Numbered from the stretch's first letter, positions 1-9,988 are shown. The stretch is 64,000 bases of DNA from Pseudomonas paraversuta (GCF_904063065.1 NZ_CAJFCL010000001.1:310001-374000); one strand, 5' to 3'. A program made the numbers and translations. The notes: generated by a model from the sequence alone, not told the origin.

Positions 1-144
1 GGTGCTGATGTCTTCCGGGGTTTTGAAGCTGGTCAACAACATGACCACCAGGGGGACCAGGTACAGCAGTACAGCGAAGATCAGCACCGCGTAGATCGCG
101 ATGCGGCTCAGGCTGATGGCGGATTTGCCGGCAAGACTAGTCAT
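1..144 (-). CDS. gtsC: Glucose ABC transporter permease GtsC (3' part outside window)
   Basis: Only the first 48 codons are inside the window. The N-terminus (MTSLAGKSAISLSRIA) leads into one hydrophobic helix and then LLTSFKTPEDIST, the usual beginning of MalG-type sugar ABC permeases. The ATG at 142-144 overlaps the end of gtsB by 8 bases, which suggests translational coupling. It would pair with GtsB to form the inner-membrane channel for glucose. The identification rests on this short stretch and on its place after gtsA and gtsB. Confidence 0.85.
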   Translation of the reverse strand, partial: MTSLAGKSAISLSRIAIYAVLIFAVLLYLVPLVVMLLTSFKTPEDIST

Positions 145-1045
145 TACGCTTGGCCCTCAGCTCGGAATACAGGTAAGGCACGATGATGGCAAGAATCGCT
201 CCGAGCATCAGAATCGCACTGGCCGAACCGACACCCATCTGACCGCGACTGAAGGTGAAGGAATACATGAACATCGCAGGCAAGTCGGACGAGTAACCCG
301 GACCACCGGCCGTCATTGCCGCCACCAGGTCAAAACTCTTGATCGCAATGTGCGCCAGAATCATCACCGCACTGAAGAACACCGGACGCAGGCTTGGCAG
401 CACCACTTTCCAGTAAATCCGCGGCAAACTCGCGCCATCGATCTGGGCGGCACGAATGATCGATTGATCGACCCCGCGCAGGCCGGCGAGGAACATCGCC
501 ATGATAAAACCCGAGGCTTGCCACACTGCCGCAATCACCAGGCAATACACCACGCGGTCGGGATCGATCAGCCAGTCCAGACGAAAGCCTTCCCAGCCCC
601 AGTCCCGCAGCAGCTTGTCCAGGCCCATGCCCGGGTTCAGCAACCACTTCCAGGCGGTACCGGTGACGATCATCGAGAGCGCCATCGGGTACAGGTAAAT
701 AGTGCGGATGAAGCCTTCACGCCGGATGCGCTGATCGAGGAACACCGCCAGCGTCACGCCAATCACCAAGGTAATGGCGATGAACATGCCACCGAATACC
801 GCCAGGTTTTTGCTGGCGACCCACCAGCGGTCGTTGTCGAACAGGCGTGCGTATTGCGCCAGGCCTACCCATTTGTAGGTCGGCAGGAAAGTCGAGTTGG
901 TGAACGAAAGAACGAACGTCCACAGGATATAGCCGTAAAAGCCCACCAGGACGATGAACATGCTGGGCGCCAGCACCAGTTTGGGAAGCCAGCGCTGCAG
1001 TGCATCGAACGGCGAGGCTTTGCTGAAGGCAGCAACAGAACTCAT
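137..1045 (-). CDS. gtsB: Glucose ABC transporter permease GtsB
   Basis: This 302-residue MalF-type inner-membrane permease has about six hydrophobic helices. Near the C-terminal third it has the permease (EAA) loop, seen as AAQIDGASLPRIYWKVVLPSLRP, the docking site for the ATPase. It works with GtsA and GtsC to import glucose (and probably mannose) from the periplasm. I chose the ATG at 1043-1045 (MSSVAAFSK); an in-frame ATG four codons upstream (MDFP) is possible, and neither has a clear Shine-Dalgarno. An inverted repeat separates it from gtsA upstream. Confidence 0.92.
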   Translation of the reverse strand: MSSVAAFSKASPFDALQRWLPKLVLAPSMFIVLVGFYGYILWTFVLSFTNSTFLPTYKWVGLAQYARLFDNDRWWVASKNLAVFGGMFIAITLVIGVTLAVFLDQRIRREGFIRTIYLYPMALSMIVTGTAWKWLLNPGMGLDKLLRDWGWEGFRLDWLIDPDRVVYCLVIAAVWQASGFIMAMFLAGLRGVDQSIIRAAQIDGASLPRIYWKVVLPSLRPVFFSAVMILAHIAIKSFDLVAAMTAGGPGYSSDLPAMFMYSFTFSRGQMGVGSASAILMLGAILAIIVPYLYSELRAKRND

Positions 1046-1085
1046 GGGGAAATCCATAAAAAAGGAAAGAGCAGTTACCCGCTAC

Positions 1086-1147
1086 AAGTTTCAAGCTGCA
1101 AGACAAGCAGGACAGTGCTCTGACTTGCAGCTTGCAGCTTGAAACCT
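1086..1147. repeat. Inverted repeat between gtsA and gtsB (REP-like hairpin)
   Basis: The arms 1086-1102 and 1131-1147 (core TTTCAAGCTGCAAG and its complement) match at about 16 of 17 positions and could form a long stem in the gts transcript. Elements of this CTTGCAGCTTGAAAC type are common in Pseudomonas intergenic regions. A position just after the binding-protein gene fits a 3' mRNA stabiliser that lets gtsA be made in excess over the permeases. That role is inferred. Confidence 0.75.
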
Positions 1148-1158
1148 GCCGCTACGGG

Positions 1159-2457
1159 TTACTTGGCAGACTTGACCGCTGCGCCGAGTTTCTTGGCCGT
1201 TTCAACCGGGTCGGCTTTCGGGTCGTTGATGTAGTTGGTCACCACATCAAAGAATGCGCCCTGCACCGCCAGCGTGGTTGCCATGTTGTGCGCCATGCTC
1301 GGCTGCAGGCCACCGCTTTTGGCATCAGCCAGGAAGTCCTTGGCCGCGGTCTGGGCGCAAGAATCGAAACCGTACTTGGCCATGTCGTTCAGCATGTCGA
1401 TCCGCACCGGGATCGAGCCTTTGTTGATGCTGAAGACTTTCTGGAAGTCTTCCCCCAGGGTGACCTTGGCGATGTCCTGCTGACCCGCCGCCGTGCCCTT
1501 GTCTTTCTGCTTGAACACCGCCAGGGAGTCGATGTTGTAGGTAAAGGCTTTATCGGTACCCGGGAAAGGCACGCACTGATAATCCTTGCCCGCGACTTTC
1601 TTGGCCGCCGTCCACTCGCTCTTGGCCCAGTCACCCATGATCTGCATGCCGGCCTTGCCGTTGATGACCTTGCCCGCTTCCAGGTTCCAGTCCTGCCCCT
1701 TGCCGTCTGCGTCCATGTAGGTCGCGACTTTCTTCAGTTCGGTCAGCGCCTTGACCATTTCAGGACCGGTCAGGGTGGCGTTATCCAGCTCTACCAGTGC
1801 CTTTTTGTAGCCATCGACCCCCATGACCGAGAGCACCACGGCTTCGAACACAGTGCTGTCCTGCCAAGGCTGGCCACCGTGGGCGAGCGGAATGAAACCG
1901 GCAGCCTTGAGTTTGTCGCCCGCGGCATAGAATTCTTCGAGGGTGGCAGGGGCTTTTTCGATACCGGCTTTCTTGAACACTTCAGGGTTGATCCACAGCC
2001 AGTTGACCCGGTGGATGTTCACCGGCACGGCCACGTAATTGCCTTCGTATTTCACGGTATCGGAGACTTTCTTGTCGAGCAGGCTGTCCCACTTCTCTTC
2101 TTTGGCAACGTCCTTCAGGACTTCAGTGTCGAGCAAGCCCGTGGAGGCCCACTCCTGGATGTCGGGGCCTTTGATCTGAGCCATGCCTGGCGGGTTGCCG
2201 GCGACAGCACGGCTTTTCAGTACGGTCATGGCCGTGGCTCCGCCACCGCCGGCGACTGCGCCGTCTTTCCAGGTGAAGCCGTCTTTTTCGACCTGGGCCT
2301 TGAGGACATCAACGGCCGCTTTTTCACCGCCCGAGGTCCACCAGTGCACCACTTCGACCGTGCCTTTGGAATCGGCAGGTGCGTCGGCGGCATAGGTTGT
2401 CAGGGGAAATGCACAGGCGAGAGAGATGGAAACGGCGAGGCGACTGAGTGAATTCAT
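1159..2457 (-). CDS. gtsA: Glucose ABC transporter periplasmic binding protein GtsA
   Basis: This 432-residue extracellular solute-binding protein (family 1, MalE-like) starts with a clear Sec signal peptide ([19 protein letters not shown], cleavage near TYAADA). The mature protein opens with [13 protein letters not shown], typical of sugar binders. It captures glucose in the periplasm and delivers it to GtsB/GtsC. The start at 2455-2457 follows an AAGGACA Shine-Dalgarno. An AACAACAA motif directly upstream of that site suggests Hfq/Crc repression. It is the first gene of gtsABC(D), transcribed away from gtrS across a 136-bp gap that must hold its promoter, the expected target of GltR. Confidence 0.95.
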   Translation of the reverse strand: MNSLSRLAVSISLACAFPLTTYAADAPADSKGTVEVVHWWTSGGEKAAVDVLKAQVEKDGFTWKDGAVAGGGGATAMTVLKSRAVAGNPPGMAQIKGPDIQEWASTGLLDTEVLKDVAKEEKWDSLLDKKVSDTVKYEGNYVAVPVNIHRVNWLWINPEVFKKAGIEKAPATLEEFYAAGDKLKAAGFIPLAHGGQPWQDSTVFEAVVLSVMGVDGYKKALVELDNATLTGPEMVKALTELKKVATYMDADGKGQDWNLEAGKVINGKAGMQIMGDWAKSEWTAAKKVAGKDYQCVPFPGTDKAFTYNIDSLAVFKQKDKGTAAGQQDIAKVTLGEDFQKVFSINKGSIPVRIDMLNDMAKYGFDSCAQTAAKDFLADAKSGGLQPSMAHNMATTLAVQGAFFDVVTNYINDPKADPVETAKKLGAAVKSAK

Positions 2458-2470
2458 GAGATGTCCTTTC

Positions 2471-2478
2471 TTGTTGTT
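2471..2478 (-). promoter_or_regulatory. Putative Hfq/Crc catabolite-repression motif in the gtsA leader
   Basis: The minus strand reads AACAACAA a few bases before the gtsA Shine-Dalgarno, an exact match to the AANAAYAA motif bound by Hfq with Crc in Pseudomonas. Sugar uptake genes are known Crc targets in this genus. Binding here is inferred. Confidence 0.6.
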
Positions 2479-2593
2479 ATAGCTGGGCAAGTCTTTTGCT
2501 TGCGCTGCCGAAGAGTGTATCCATCACCGCCCAGGCTCGCGTAACGAAGAGACGCGCAAATGTCACGATCCGGTTACATAAAGATCAACCCGA

Positions 2594-4054
2594 TCAGTCG
2601 GCATTTCGCGGCAGGTACAAAGTGACCCGCAGCCCGCCGACGCGCAGGTTCTGCAGACTGACTTCGCCCCCATGGCTATGGGCGATGCTGCGGGCAATAC
2701 CGAGCCCCAGACCATAGCCCTGCTGCTGCCCGGCCAGACGAAAGTGCGGTTCAAATACTTGTTCCAGACGCTGCTCCGGTACGCCCGGGCCCTCATCGTC
2801 AACGGTCAGAACGAAGGCGCGCTCATTGTCATCAATGCGCAGGTGAGCATTTTTTCCGTATTTGAGGGCGTTATCTATCAGGTTGCCCATGCAGCGACGC
2901 AGGGCCAGGGGCTTGCCCGAGTAAGGCTTGAGGGCTCGCCCCTGTAACGTCACACGGCCATTTCCCTGGGGCAATAAATAAGGCTCTATCAGACAATCGA
3001 GTAACAGATTGAGGTCCACCTGCTCGATATTTTCGTGAATATCGGTGTCCTTCACACATTGCAGTGCACCTTTGACCAGCAGCTCGAGTTCATCCAGATC
3101 GCGGCCAAACTTGTGCTGCAGTTGCTCGTCTTCAAGCAACTCGACCCGCAGCCGCAGGCGGGTGATGGGGGTACGCAAATCATGGGAGATGGCACTGAAC
3201 AACTGGCTGCGCTCCGTCAGATAACGGCTGATACGGGCGCGCATGGTATTAAAGGCCCGGCCGACTTCCACCACTTCGCTGCCGCCACCGATTTCCACCG
3301 GCTTGAGCTTGTCCTCCCCCAGCGACATATCCCGCGCCGCCCGGGCCAGACGCTTGAGCGGGCGACTTTGCCAGTGCACCAGCAGTCCGATAAACAACAG
3401 CAGGAAGATGCTGCTCAGGGCGATAAACCACAACTGCACGGCCGGCAGGCCTTCCTCCTCAAGGCTGGTATAGGGTTCGGGCAACAAGGAGGCGATGTAC
3501 AGCCACTCGCCGGGGGCCATCTGAATTTGCGTCACCAGTACCGGCGGATTGACCGGCTCCAGGGTCAAGGCGAAATGCGCCCAGGAACGCGGCAACTCTT
3601 CGAGCCTCATGCCGGCATTGAAGATGCGCAAGTCCCGGGGGCTGACAAATTGCACGGTCATGTCGACATCAGCCCCCAGGGACTGGCGCAACACTTGATC
3701 CACCGCGCTGAGCACCGCCTTTTTGCGCTGGGTCGACTGCAGCACCGGCATCTCCAGCGGCTTGTCATTCAAGCTTACGAAGAACCGCGTACCGCCCATG
3801 CTGCGCATCTGGTCGAGCACCATGGGCCGGTAGGCCAGGGGTAGTGACCGCAAGTACGTCACCGTGGCATTCATCGAATACGCCAGGCTGCGGGCACTGG
3901 TGACCAGGCCTTCGAGCTGGGTGGTACGCAATTGCGAAAGCCAAATGGCGCTCGATAGCGTCTGCGCCAGCAAAATGGCAAGCAGGGTGAGTAACAGCAT
4001 GCGCCCGAGCAATGAACGGGGGATACGGACTTGGGGCCGGAATTTAAAGGCCAT
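2594..4054 (-). CDS. gtrS: Sensor histidine kinase GtrS (glucose/2-ketogluconate sensing)
   Basis: This 486-residue membrane histidine kinase has an N-terminal transmembrane helix (about residues 16-37), a periplasmic sensor of roughly 150 residues, a second helix (about 210-230) and a HAMP segment. The H-box is SAISHDLRTPITRLR, followed by N, G1 and G2 boxes (DNALKYG, DEGPGVP, GLGLGIARS). Its start overlaps the end of the response regulator by 11 bases. Position and length match GtrS, which senses glucose-derived acids such as 2-ketogluconate and phosphorylates GltR to control gts and the edd/glk/gap genes. Confidence 0.9.
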   Translation of the reverse strand: MAFKFRPQVRIPRSLLGRMLLLTLLAILLAQTLSSAIWLSQLRTTQLEGLVTSARSLAYSMNATVTYLRSLPLAYRPMVLDQMRSMGGTRFFVSLNDKPLEMPVLQSTQRKKAVLSAVDQVLRQSLGADVDMTVQFVSPRDLRIFNAGMRLEELPRSWAHFALTLEPVNPPVLVTQIQMAPGEWLYIASLLPEPYTSLEEEGLPAVQLWFIALSSIFLLLFIGLLVHWQSRPLKRLARAARDMSLGEDKLKPVEIGGGSEVVEVGRAFNTMRARISRYLTERSQLFSAISHDLRTPITRLRLRVELLEDEQLQHKFGRDLDELELLVKGALQCVKDTDIHENIEQVDLNLLLDCLIEPYLLPQGNGRVTLQGRALKPYSGKPLALRRCMGNLIDNALKYGKNAHLRIDDNERAFVLTVDDEGPGVPEQRLEQVFEPHFRLAGQQQGYGLGLGIARSIAHSHGGEVSLQNLRVGGLRVTLYLPRNAD

Positions 4055-4781
4055 GGACGGCGCTGACCTGGGCCGCCAGCTGATAACCGCTGCCGCGAAC
4101 GGTGCGGATCAGCCGGGGAGGCTTGTCGGTGTCACGCAAGCGTTGACGCAAACGGCTGACAGCCATGTCGACGATGCGGTCCAGCGGCATCAGATCCCTG
4201 CCGCGGGTTGCGTTGCCGATGGTATCGCGATCGAGGATCTGTTGCGGGTTGTCCAGAAACAGCTTGAGCAAGGCGAAGTCTGCTCCCGACAAGATCACTT
4301 CTTCCCCGTCGGTATGAAACAGGCGATGGGTCACAGTGTTCAGGCGCCATTCGTCAAAAGCCATGACCTCGTTGCCGGCCGTCACATTGACGCTGGAAAA
4401 CTGCGCCCGGCGCAGCAACGCCTTGATCCGCGCCTGAAGTTCACGGGGGCTGAAGGGCTTGCCCAGGTAATCGTCTGCGCCCAGCTCCAGGCCAATCACC
4501 CGGTCAGCCTCGTCGGAGCTGGCGGTGAGCATGATGATCGGGATTGTGGCAAAGCGCGGGTGTTGCCGCACCCAGCGGCACAGGCTGAAGCCATCTTCAT
4601 CGGGCAACATCACATCAAGTATCAGCAGATCGCCGGGTGTGTCTTCCAGCGCCTGGCGAAAGCCGGCACCGTCACCCACGGTACGTACCTGAAAACCGGC
4701 GCGGGTGAGATAGATATCAAGCAGTTCACGAATGTCCTGGTCATCGTCGACCAGCAAAATTGATTTGCCGAGTGCGCTCAC
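4044..4781 (-). CDS. gltR: Two-component response regulator GltR (OmpR family)
   Basis: This 245-residue OmpR-type regulator has a receiver domain (about 6-120) with the acidic pocket VDDDQD and phospho-acceptor D56 (LILDVMLPDEDG), plus the conserved K of GKPFSP. A winged-helix DNA-binding domain follows (RLRQRLRD, RTVRGSGYQL). It lies between glk and gtrS on the same strand and is the partner of GtrS. In Pseudomonas this pair controls glucose uptake and Entner-Doudoroff genes. Confidence 0.92.
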   Translation of the reverse strand: MSALGKSILLVDDDQDIRELLDIYLTRAGFQVRTVGDGAGFRQALEDTPGDLLILDVMLPDEDGFSLCRWVRQHPRFATIPIIMLTASSDEADRVIGLELGADDYLGKPFSPRELQARIKALLRRAQFSSVNVTAGNEVMAFDEWRLNTVTHRLFHTDGEEVILSGADFALLKLFLDNPQQILDRDTIGNATRGRDLMPLDRIVDMAVSRLRQRLRDTDKPPRLIRTVRGSGYQLAAQVSAVHGL

Positions 4782-4857
4782 AGCGGTGTTCCTTATTGTT
4801 TTTTACCCCCCCTTGATGCAGGCGCGGGGTTGCTGACGACAGTATCGCTGCGGGTGT

Positions 4858-5814
4858 TCAGCCGAACGCTTGCTGCAACGCCACCCCCGCACCGATCAGG
4901 CCCGAGTAAGGGGCAGTGACCAGCCACACGGGAATGCCCCTGAGGTAGTCACTCATGCAGCCCTTGTCAGTGAAACTTTGGGCAAAGCCGCTGGCCAGAA
5001 AAATATCGGCAAAGCGCGGGATCACCCCGCCTACGATATACACCCCGCCTCGTCCGCCGACGGTCAGCACATTGTTGCCCGCCACTCGCCCCAACCAGCA
5101 ACTGAACTGCTCCAGCACCTGCAATGCCAGCGGGTCTCCAGCCAGGGCCGCAGCGGTGATGGCATGGTCACTGTCCAGCACCGGGGTATGGCCATCTACC
5201 GCACAGATCGCCCGATAGACGCGGGGCAAGCCGCTGCCGCTCAAAACGGTTTCGGCACTGACATGCCCGATGTCGTTGTAGATGTGCTGCCACAGCTGCA
5301 CTTCACGCGGGTTGCTCATGGGCAGATCAACGTGACCACCCTCCCCCGGCAACGCCATCCACTGCTCGCCCCCCAGGTTGAGCAGAGTCCCCACCCCAAG
5401 GCCGGTGCCCGGGCCAATCACCACTGCCGGCCGTGCCGGGTCAGGAGTGCCGGGGCAGACCTGACGCACATCTTCGGGTTGCAAGCGGGTCATGCCCAGC
5501 GCCATGGCGCTGAAATCATTGACCAGCAACAGATTGTCGACCTGCAACGCCTGGCAAAACGCCGAACGGCTCAGACGCCAATGGTTGTTGGTGAAGCGAA
5601 ACTCATCACCGCTCACCGGCCCGGCCACGGACAAACACACCGAGCCGACCGCCCCCGGGGCCAGTTGCAGATCGTGCAGGTAAAGCCTGATGGCGTCTTC
5701 CGGGCAGACGAAGTCCACCGTGGCCAGTACGCGGACCGAATGCAGCTGGTCGTTTTCCCACAACGCAAAGCGTGCGTTGGTCCCCCCGATATCACCGACC
5801 AGCGCCAGTTTCAT
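4858..5814 (-). CDS. glk: Glucokinase
   Basis: This 318-residue cytoplasmic glucokinase phosphorylates glucose with ATP to glucose 6-phosphate, feeding the Entner-Doudoroff pathway. It shows the N-terminal phosphate loop [13 protein letters not shown], the NDFSAMALG segment that carries the catalytic Asp, and GPGTGLGVG of the bacterial glucokinase (ROK-distant, Glk) family. Its start overlaps the edd stop by 4 bases (ATGA), so edd and glk are translationally coupled. The downstream gap to gltR is only 76 bp. Confidence 0.96.
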   Translation of the reverse strand: MKLALVGDIGGTNARFALWENDQLHSVRVLATVDFVCPEDAIRLYLHDLQLAPGAVGSVCLSVAGPVSGDEFRFTNNHWRLSRSAFCQALQVDNLLLVNDFSAMALGMTRLQPEDVRQVCPGTPDPARPAVVIGPGTGLGVGTLLNLGGEQWMALPGEGGHVDLPMSNPREVQLWQHIYNDIGHVSAETVLSGSGLPRVYRAICAVDGHTPVLDSDHAITAAALAGDPLALQVLEQFSCWLGRVAGNNVLTVGGRGGVYIVGGVIPRFADIFLASGFAQSFTDKGCMSDYLRGIPVWLVTAPYSGLIGAGVALQQAFG

Positions 5815-7637
5815 TTCAAGTTTTCCAGAGACGAGGTGAAGGTACTTGCGCCCTGCTCAGCCGAACTGAAGGCCTGACGCATAAACGCAAACAGCTCGCG
5901 CCCGGTACCCACGGCATTGCTCAAGGTGCCGATCGCCGGAGTGCGCGCTGCGAATTCTGCCTCATCCACCAGCAGTTGCAATGTGCCTTTGACCCCGTCG
6001 ACCCGGATCATGTCGCCATCCTGAACCCGGGCCAGAGCGCCACCAATCGAGGCTTCGGGGCTGACATGAATCGCGGCCGGGATTTTGCCCGAGGCGCCCG
6101 ACATCCGGCCGTCGGTAATCAGTGCCACCTTGAAGCCACGGTCCTGCAAAACGCCCAGAAACGGCGTCATTTTGTGCAGCTCGGGCATGCCGTTGGAGCG
6201 CGGGCCCTGGAAGCGCATCACCGCGACAAAATCATGTTCCAGCTCGCCGGCCGCAAACGCGTCGGCCAGCTCTTGCTGATCCTGGAAGACCCGGGCCGGG
6301 GCTTCGACAATTTGATGCTCGGGTGCCACCGCCGATACTTTCATCACGCCGCGCCCCAGATTGCCTTCCATCACCCGCAGCCCGCCCTCTGCCGAGAAGG
6401 CACGGGCCACAGGCCGCAAAATGGATTCATCCAGGCTTTCAATCGGGCCTTCACGCCAGACCAGATTGCCATCTACCAGGAACGGCTCGCGGGTGTAGCG
6501 GCTCAGCCCAAAACCGGCCACGGTATTGACGTTTTCGTGGAGCAAGCCGGCCTCGAGCAGTTCGCGAATCAGGAACGCCATACCGCCCGCGGCCTGGAAA
6601 TGGTTGATATCGGCCTTGCCGTTCGGATACACGTGGGACAGGGTTGGCACCACCTCGGACAGGTCGGCCATGTCTTGCCAGGTCAGCTGGATACCCGCGG
6701 CCATGGCAATTGCCGGCATGTGCAGGGTGTGGTTGGTCGAGCCGCCCGTGGCGTGCAGCGCCACAATGGAGTTGACCAGCGAACGCTCGTCGACGATCTC
6801 GCCCAACGGCATGAAGTTGCCGTTTTGCTTGGTCAGACGGGTGATCTGGTGCGCGGCTTCCCGCGTCAGCGCATCACGCAATGGGGTGTAGGGGTTGACG
6901 AAGGAGGCGCCTGGCAGGTGCAGGCCCATGACTTCCATCAACAACTGATTGGTGTTGGCGGTGCCATAAAACGTGCAGGTGCCGGGGCTGTGGTAGGACT
7001 TCATTTCCGATTCCAGCAGCTCTTCGCGGCTGGCCTTGCCTTCGGCGTAACGCTGGCGCACGTCGGCTTTTTCTTTGTTGGAGATCCCCGACGGCATAGG
7101 CCCGCCCGGAACAAAGATGGTCGGCAGATGACCAAAGCGCAGCGCGCCCATCAGCAAGCCCGGAACGATCTTGTCGCAAATCCCCAGCATCATCGCCGCA
7201 TCGAACATGTTGTGCGACAGCGCCACGGCCGTCGACAAGGCAATCACTTCACGGCTCAGCAGGCTCAGCTCCATCCCCGCCTCACCTTGGGTCACACCAT
7301 CGCACATGGCCGGGGTACCGCCGGCAAACTGGCCGACCGAGCCCATTTCACGCAGTGCCTGCTTGATTTGCTCCGGAAAATGCTCGTAAGGCTGATGCGC
7401 CGACAGCATGTCGTTATATGACGAAACAATTGCGACGTTGGCCGCGTTCATCAGCTTCAGGTTGTTTTTATCATCCGCCCCGCACCCGGCTACGCCATGG
7501 GCAAAGTTGGCACATTGCAGCTTGCCGCGTTGCGGACCGTCACTGGCGGCCCCGCGAATAAGCGCCAGATACGCCTCGCGGGTAGCTCGACTGCGGGCAA
7601 TAAGACGCTCGGTGACTTCAAGAACGCGGGGATGCAT
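5811..7637 (-). CDS. edd: 6-phosphogluconate dehydratase (Entner-Doudoroff)
   Basis: This 608-residue member of the IlvD/Edd iron-sulfur dehydratase family converts 6-phosphogluconate to 2-keto-3-deoxy-6-phosphogluconate. Conserved signatures include [24 protein letters not shown] and [13 protein letters not shown] near the N-terminus. The length is that of the family (about 608). It is the first gene of edd-glk-gltR-gtrS and is transcribed away from gap. A HexR box at 7747-7761 lies about 110 bases upstream of its start, so induction when KDPG accumulates is expected. Confidence 0.97.
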   Translation of the reverse strand: MHPRVLEVTERLIARSRATREAYLALIRGAASDGPQRGKLQCANFAHGVAGCGADDKNNLKLMNAANVAIVSSYNDMLSAHQPYEHFPEQIKQALREMGSVGQFAGGTPAMCDGVTQGEAGMELSLLSREVIALSTAVALSHNMFDAAMMLGICDKIVPGLLMGALRFGHLPTIFVPGGPMPSGISNKEKADVRQRYAEGKASREELLESEMKSYHSPGTCTFYGTANTNQLLMEVMGLHLPGASFVNPYTPLRDALTREAAHQITRLTKQNGNFMPLGEIVDERSLVNSIVALHATGGSTNHTLHMPAIAMAAGIQLTWQDMADLSEVVPTLSHVYPNGKADINHFQAAGGMAFLIRELLEAGLLHENVNTVAGFGLSRYTREPFLVDGNLVWREGPIESLDESILRPVARAFSAEGGLRVMEGNLGRGVMKVSAVAPEHQIVEAPARVFQDQQELADAFAAGELEHDFVAVMRFQGPRSNGMPELHKMTPFLGVLQDRGFKVALITDGRMSGASGKIPAAIHVSPEASIGGALARVQDGDMIRVDGVKGTLQLLVDEAEFAARTPAIGTLSNAVGTGRELFAFMRQAFSSAEQGASTFTSSLENLK

Positions 7638-7746
7638 GTGTTGAACTCCAGGCTAACGGATGTGGCGACCGGGACGTGTCCTATGCTGACCGAAGGGCGC
7701 AGACACGCGACTTCAATCATTCGGACCCGTTGATTCAGGTCACTCG

Positions 7747-7761
7747 TTGTAGATAAAACAA
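7747..7761. promoter_or_regulatory. HexR operator in front of edd
   Basis: TTGTAGATAAAACAA is TTGT-N7-ACAA, an exact match to the HexR consensus known in P. putida (TTGT-N7/8-ACAA). HexR represses edd, zwf and gap until it binds KDPG. This is the copy nearer edd. Confidence 0.85.
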
Positions 7762-7808
7762 AATATTGCCACTTAAATGGCTTGTTTTCTATTTTTATGC
7801 GAATAATC

Positions 7809-7823
7809 TTGTAATTCCAACAA
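7809..7823. promoter_or_regulatory. HexR operator in front of gap
   Basis: TTGTAATTCCAACAA is a second exact TTGT-N7-ACAA site, 23 bases before the gap start codon and 48 bases from the edd-side site. An AACAACAA string (7819-7826) overlaps its right end and could serve as an Hfq/Crc motif if it is inside the transcript. Confidence 0.85.
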
Positions 7824-7846
7824 CAAATCGATGGCGGACGCTTTCC

Positions 7847-8848
7847 ATGACTCTACGAATCGCAATCAATGGCTTTGGCCGAATCGGCCGCAACGTCCTG
7901 CGTGCACTGTATACCCAAGGCTACCGTCAGGACCTGCAGATCGTCGCCATCAACGATCTGGGCGACAGCTCGATCAATGCTCACCTGCTCAAGTTCGACA
8001 CGGTTCATGGCACTTTCGACGCAACGGTCGAGCATGATCAGGAAAGCCTGACCGTCAATGGCGACCGCATCGCCGTCACTGCCATTCGCAATCCCGCTGA
8101 ACTGCCTTGGGCCGCCCTGAAGATCGACGTGGTGTTTGAATGTACCGGCCTGTTCACCGAACGCAGCAAAGCCGAGGCACATATTAGCGCCGGCGCCCGC
8201 AAAGTGATCATCTCCGCCCCGGGTAAAAATGCTGACGCGACGGTGGTCTACGGGGTAAACCACGACATCCTGCGTCAATCGCACCAGATTATTTCCAATG
8301 CCTCATGCACCACCAACTGCCTGGCACCGGTAGCGCAAATTCTGCATCGCGAATTCGGCATTGAAAACGGCCTGATGACCACCATTCACGCCTACACCAA
8401 CGATCAGAACCTGACCGACGTTTACCACTCCGACCCTTACCGCGCGCGCTCGGCCACCCAAAACATGATCCCGAGCAAAACCGGCGCCGCCGAAGCCGTG
8501 GGTCTGGTGCTGCCTGAACTGGCCGGCAAGCTGACCGGCATGGCCGTACGGGTTCCGGTGATCAACGTGTCACTGGTGGACCTGACCGTTGAGCTCAAGC
8601 GTGAAGTCAGCGCGGCCGAAGTCAATGCTCTGTTCAAAGAGGCCAGCCAACACTCCAAAGTCCTGGGGTACAACACCTTGCCGCTGGTTTCGAGCGACTT
8701 TAACCACAATCCGCTGTCGTCGATCTTCGATGCCAATCACACCAAAGTCAGCGGCAAAATGTTGAAAGTGCTGGCCTGGTATGACAACGAATGGGCGTTC
8801 TCCAACCGCATGCTCGATAACTGCCTGGCGCTGTGTAACGCGGAGTAA
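7847..8848 (+). CDS. gap: Glyceraldehyde-3-phosphate dehydrogenase (type I, HexR regulon)
   Basis: This 333-residue NAD(P)-dependent GAPDH oxidises glyceraldehyde 3-phosphate to 1,3-bisphosphoglycerate. It has the Rossmann start [14 protein letters not shown], the active-site SNASCTTNC (C154) and the C-terminal [12 protein letters not shown]. The start at 7847 (MTLRIAING) matches family N-termini; an upstream in-frame extension is not supported. It is divergent from edd and shares the HexR-controlled intergenic region, corresponding to gap-1 of P. putida in context. Confidence 0.96.
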   Translation: MTLRIAINGFGRIGRNVLRALYTQGYRQDLQIVAINDLGDSSINAHLLKFDTVHGTFDATVEHDQESLTVNGDRIAVTAIRNPAELPWAALKIDVVFECTGLFTERSKAEAHISAGARKVIISAPGKNADATVVYGVNHDILRQSHQIISNASCTTNCLAPVAQILHREFGIENGLMTTIHAYTNDQNLTDVYHSDPYRARSATQNMIPSKTGAAEAVGLVLPELAGKLTGMAVRVPVINVSLVDLTVELKREVSAAEVNALFKEASQHSKVLGYNTLPLVSSDFNHNPLSSIFDANHTKVSGKMLKVLAWYDNEWAFSNRMLDNCLALCNAE

Positions 8849-8852
8849 CGCG

Positions 8853-9317
8853 ATGATCGGAATCAGCTTCACCTCGGCCCCCCTGGCGGCGCGCAAGCGT
8901 ATCGCCCTGGTGGCTCACGATCACTGCAAGGGTTTCTTGCTGGACTGGGCCGAGCGGCACAAAACAGTGCTCAGCCAGCACGAGCTGTGCGCCACTGGCA
9001 CCACGGGTTTGCTGTTAAGCCAACGCCTGGGCTTGCCGATCGAAAGCATGATCAGCGGCCCATTGGGTGGCGACCAGCAGGTCGGCGCGCGGATCGCCGA
9101 GCAACGGGTCGATATGCTGGTGTTTTTCTGGGACCCCTTCGAGCCCCAGCCCCACGATCCGGATATCAAGGCACTGCTGCGGGTAGCCGCGGTGTGGAAT
9201 ATTCCGGTGGCATGCAATGAGTGCAGCGCCGATTACTTGATCAGCAGCCCATTGATGAGCCAGCCCCACGAGCATCGCATCCCCGATTACAGCGCCTATC
9301 TCAAGGGGCGCGTGTAA
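8853..9317 (+). CDS. mgsA: Methylglyoxal synthase
   Basis: This 154-residue protein converts dihydroxyacetone phosphate to methylglyoxal, a bypass that relieves sugar-phosphate stress. The family motifs are visible: ALVAHDHCK at the N-terminus, ATGTTG in the phosphate-binding loop, and SGPLGGDQQVGARI with the catalytic Asp (D74). The stretch FFWDPFEPQPHDPDI is diagnostic. It starts 4 bases after the gap stop, so it is almost certainly co-transcribed with gap and falls under HexR control. Confidence 0.95.
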   Translation: MIGISFTSAPLAARKRIALVAHDHCKGFLLDWAERHKTVLSQHELCATGTTGLLLSQRLGLPIESMISGPLGGDQQVGARIAEQRVDMLVFFWDPFEPQPHDPDIKALLRVAAVWNIPVACNECSADYLISSPLMSQPHEHRIPDYSAYLKGRV

Positions 9318-9340
9318 GGCACCAGCACCTCATCCACACT

Positions 9341-9366
9341 GTGGGGGCTGGCAAGCCAGCTCCCGC
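9341..9366. repeat. REP element after mgsA
   Basis: A GTGGG-headed palindrome whose core reads GGCTGGCAAGCCAGC is a variant of the common Pseudomonas REP sequence. It sits in the 150-bp gap between mgsA and the sigma-factor gene and may act as a transcript end stabiliser or boundary. Confidence 0.7.
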
Positions 9367-9427
9367 AGATGGAAAAGGCCTCACAGATTCTCCCCCGCAC
9401 AAAACAGCACTTGACCAAAGGCATGGA

Positions 9428-9442
9428 TGATAAGCATTATCA
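9428..9442. promoter_or_regulatory. Fur box upstream of the heme ECF sigma gene
   Basis: TGATAAGCATTATCA is a perfect 6-3-6 inverted repeat and very close to the 7-1-7 Fur consensus TGATAATNATTATCA. It lies about 30 bases before the GTG start of the sigma factor, where it would overlap the promoter and give iron-dependent repression. Confidence 0.85.
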
Positions 9443-9469
9443 TTCGCTCAAAATCGGTCGGGTAACACA

Positions 9470-9988
9470 GTGAGTCAGTCCCGCTTCAATCAAGTCTTCC
9501 TTGCCCAACGGGTAACCCTGCTGCGTACGCTGGAGCGAATGGTCAATAACCACAGCACCGCAGAGGATCTGTTGCAGGAGACCTATCTGCGCGTGACCCG
9601 GGCCTTGAGCGAACGAGCGGTCGAGCATCTTGAGCCATTTGTGTTCCAGACGGCGCGCAACCTGGCCCTTGATCATCTGCGGGCACGGCGCATCCAGTCC
9701 CGGACAGTGGTTGAAGATGTACCGATTGAAGTCATCGAGGGCGTTGCCTCTCCCCTCAGCACCCCCGAAGAAGCCCATCAAGCCGCACAATTACTGGAGC
9801 GTTTGAGTGTGAGCCTGAGCCAGTTAAGCGCACGCCAGCAGCGAATTTTCATCCTCAGCCGCCTGCATGGCTGCAGTTATCAAGAGATCGCCGAAGAGCT
9901 CGACGTCTCATTGAGTACCGTCCAAAAGGAACTCAAATTGATCATGGCAATCTGCATCGGGGTAGCCGACAGGCTGAGTCGGCCTTAA
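9470..9988 (+). CDS. ECF sigma factor of the iron-starvation (FecI) type, heme-uptake linked
   Basis: This 172-residue sigma-70 family protein has region 2 (about 10-75, with DLLQETYLRV and ARNLALDHLRARR) and region 4 (about 110-165, LSARQQRIFILSRLHG and SYQEIAEELDVSLSTVQKEL helix-turn-helix). It begins with GTG at 9470. A Fur box overlaps its promoter, and a FecR-type regulator and a signalling TonB receptor follow. This is the sigma/anti-sigma/receptor layout of HxuI-HxuR-HxuA in P. aeruginosa. It should direct transcription of the receptor gene when heme binds outside the cell. Confidence 0.9.
   Translation: MSQSRFNQVFLAQRVTLLRTLERMVNNHSTAEDLLQETYLRVTRALSERAVEHLEPFVFQTARNLALDHLRARRIQSRTVVEDVPIEVIEGVASPLSTPEEAHQAAQLLERLSVSLSQLSARQQRIFILSRLHGCSYQEIAEELDVSLSTVQKELKLIMAICIGVADRLSRP

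Noticed and set aside
5772..7421. A 549-codon frame antisense to edd, and similar long antisense frames over gtsA, tctA, the receptor and aldehyde dehydrogenase genes
   Set aside because: All follow from the codon bias of the true genes, which have clear motifs and proper starts on the other strand.
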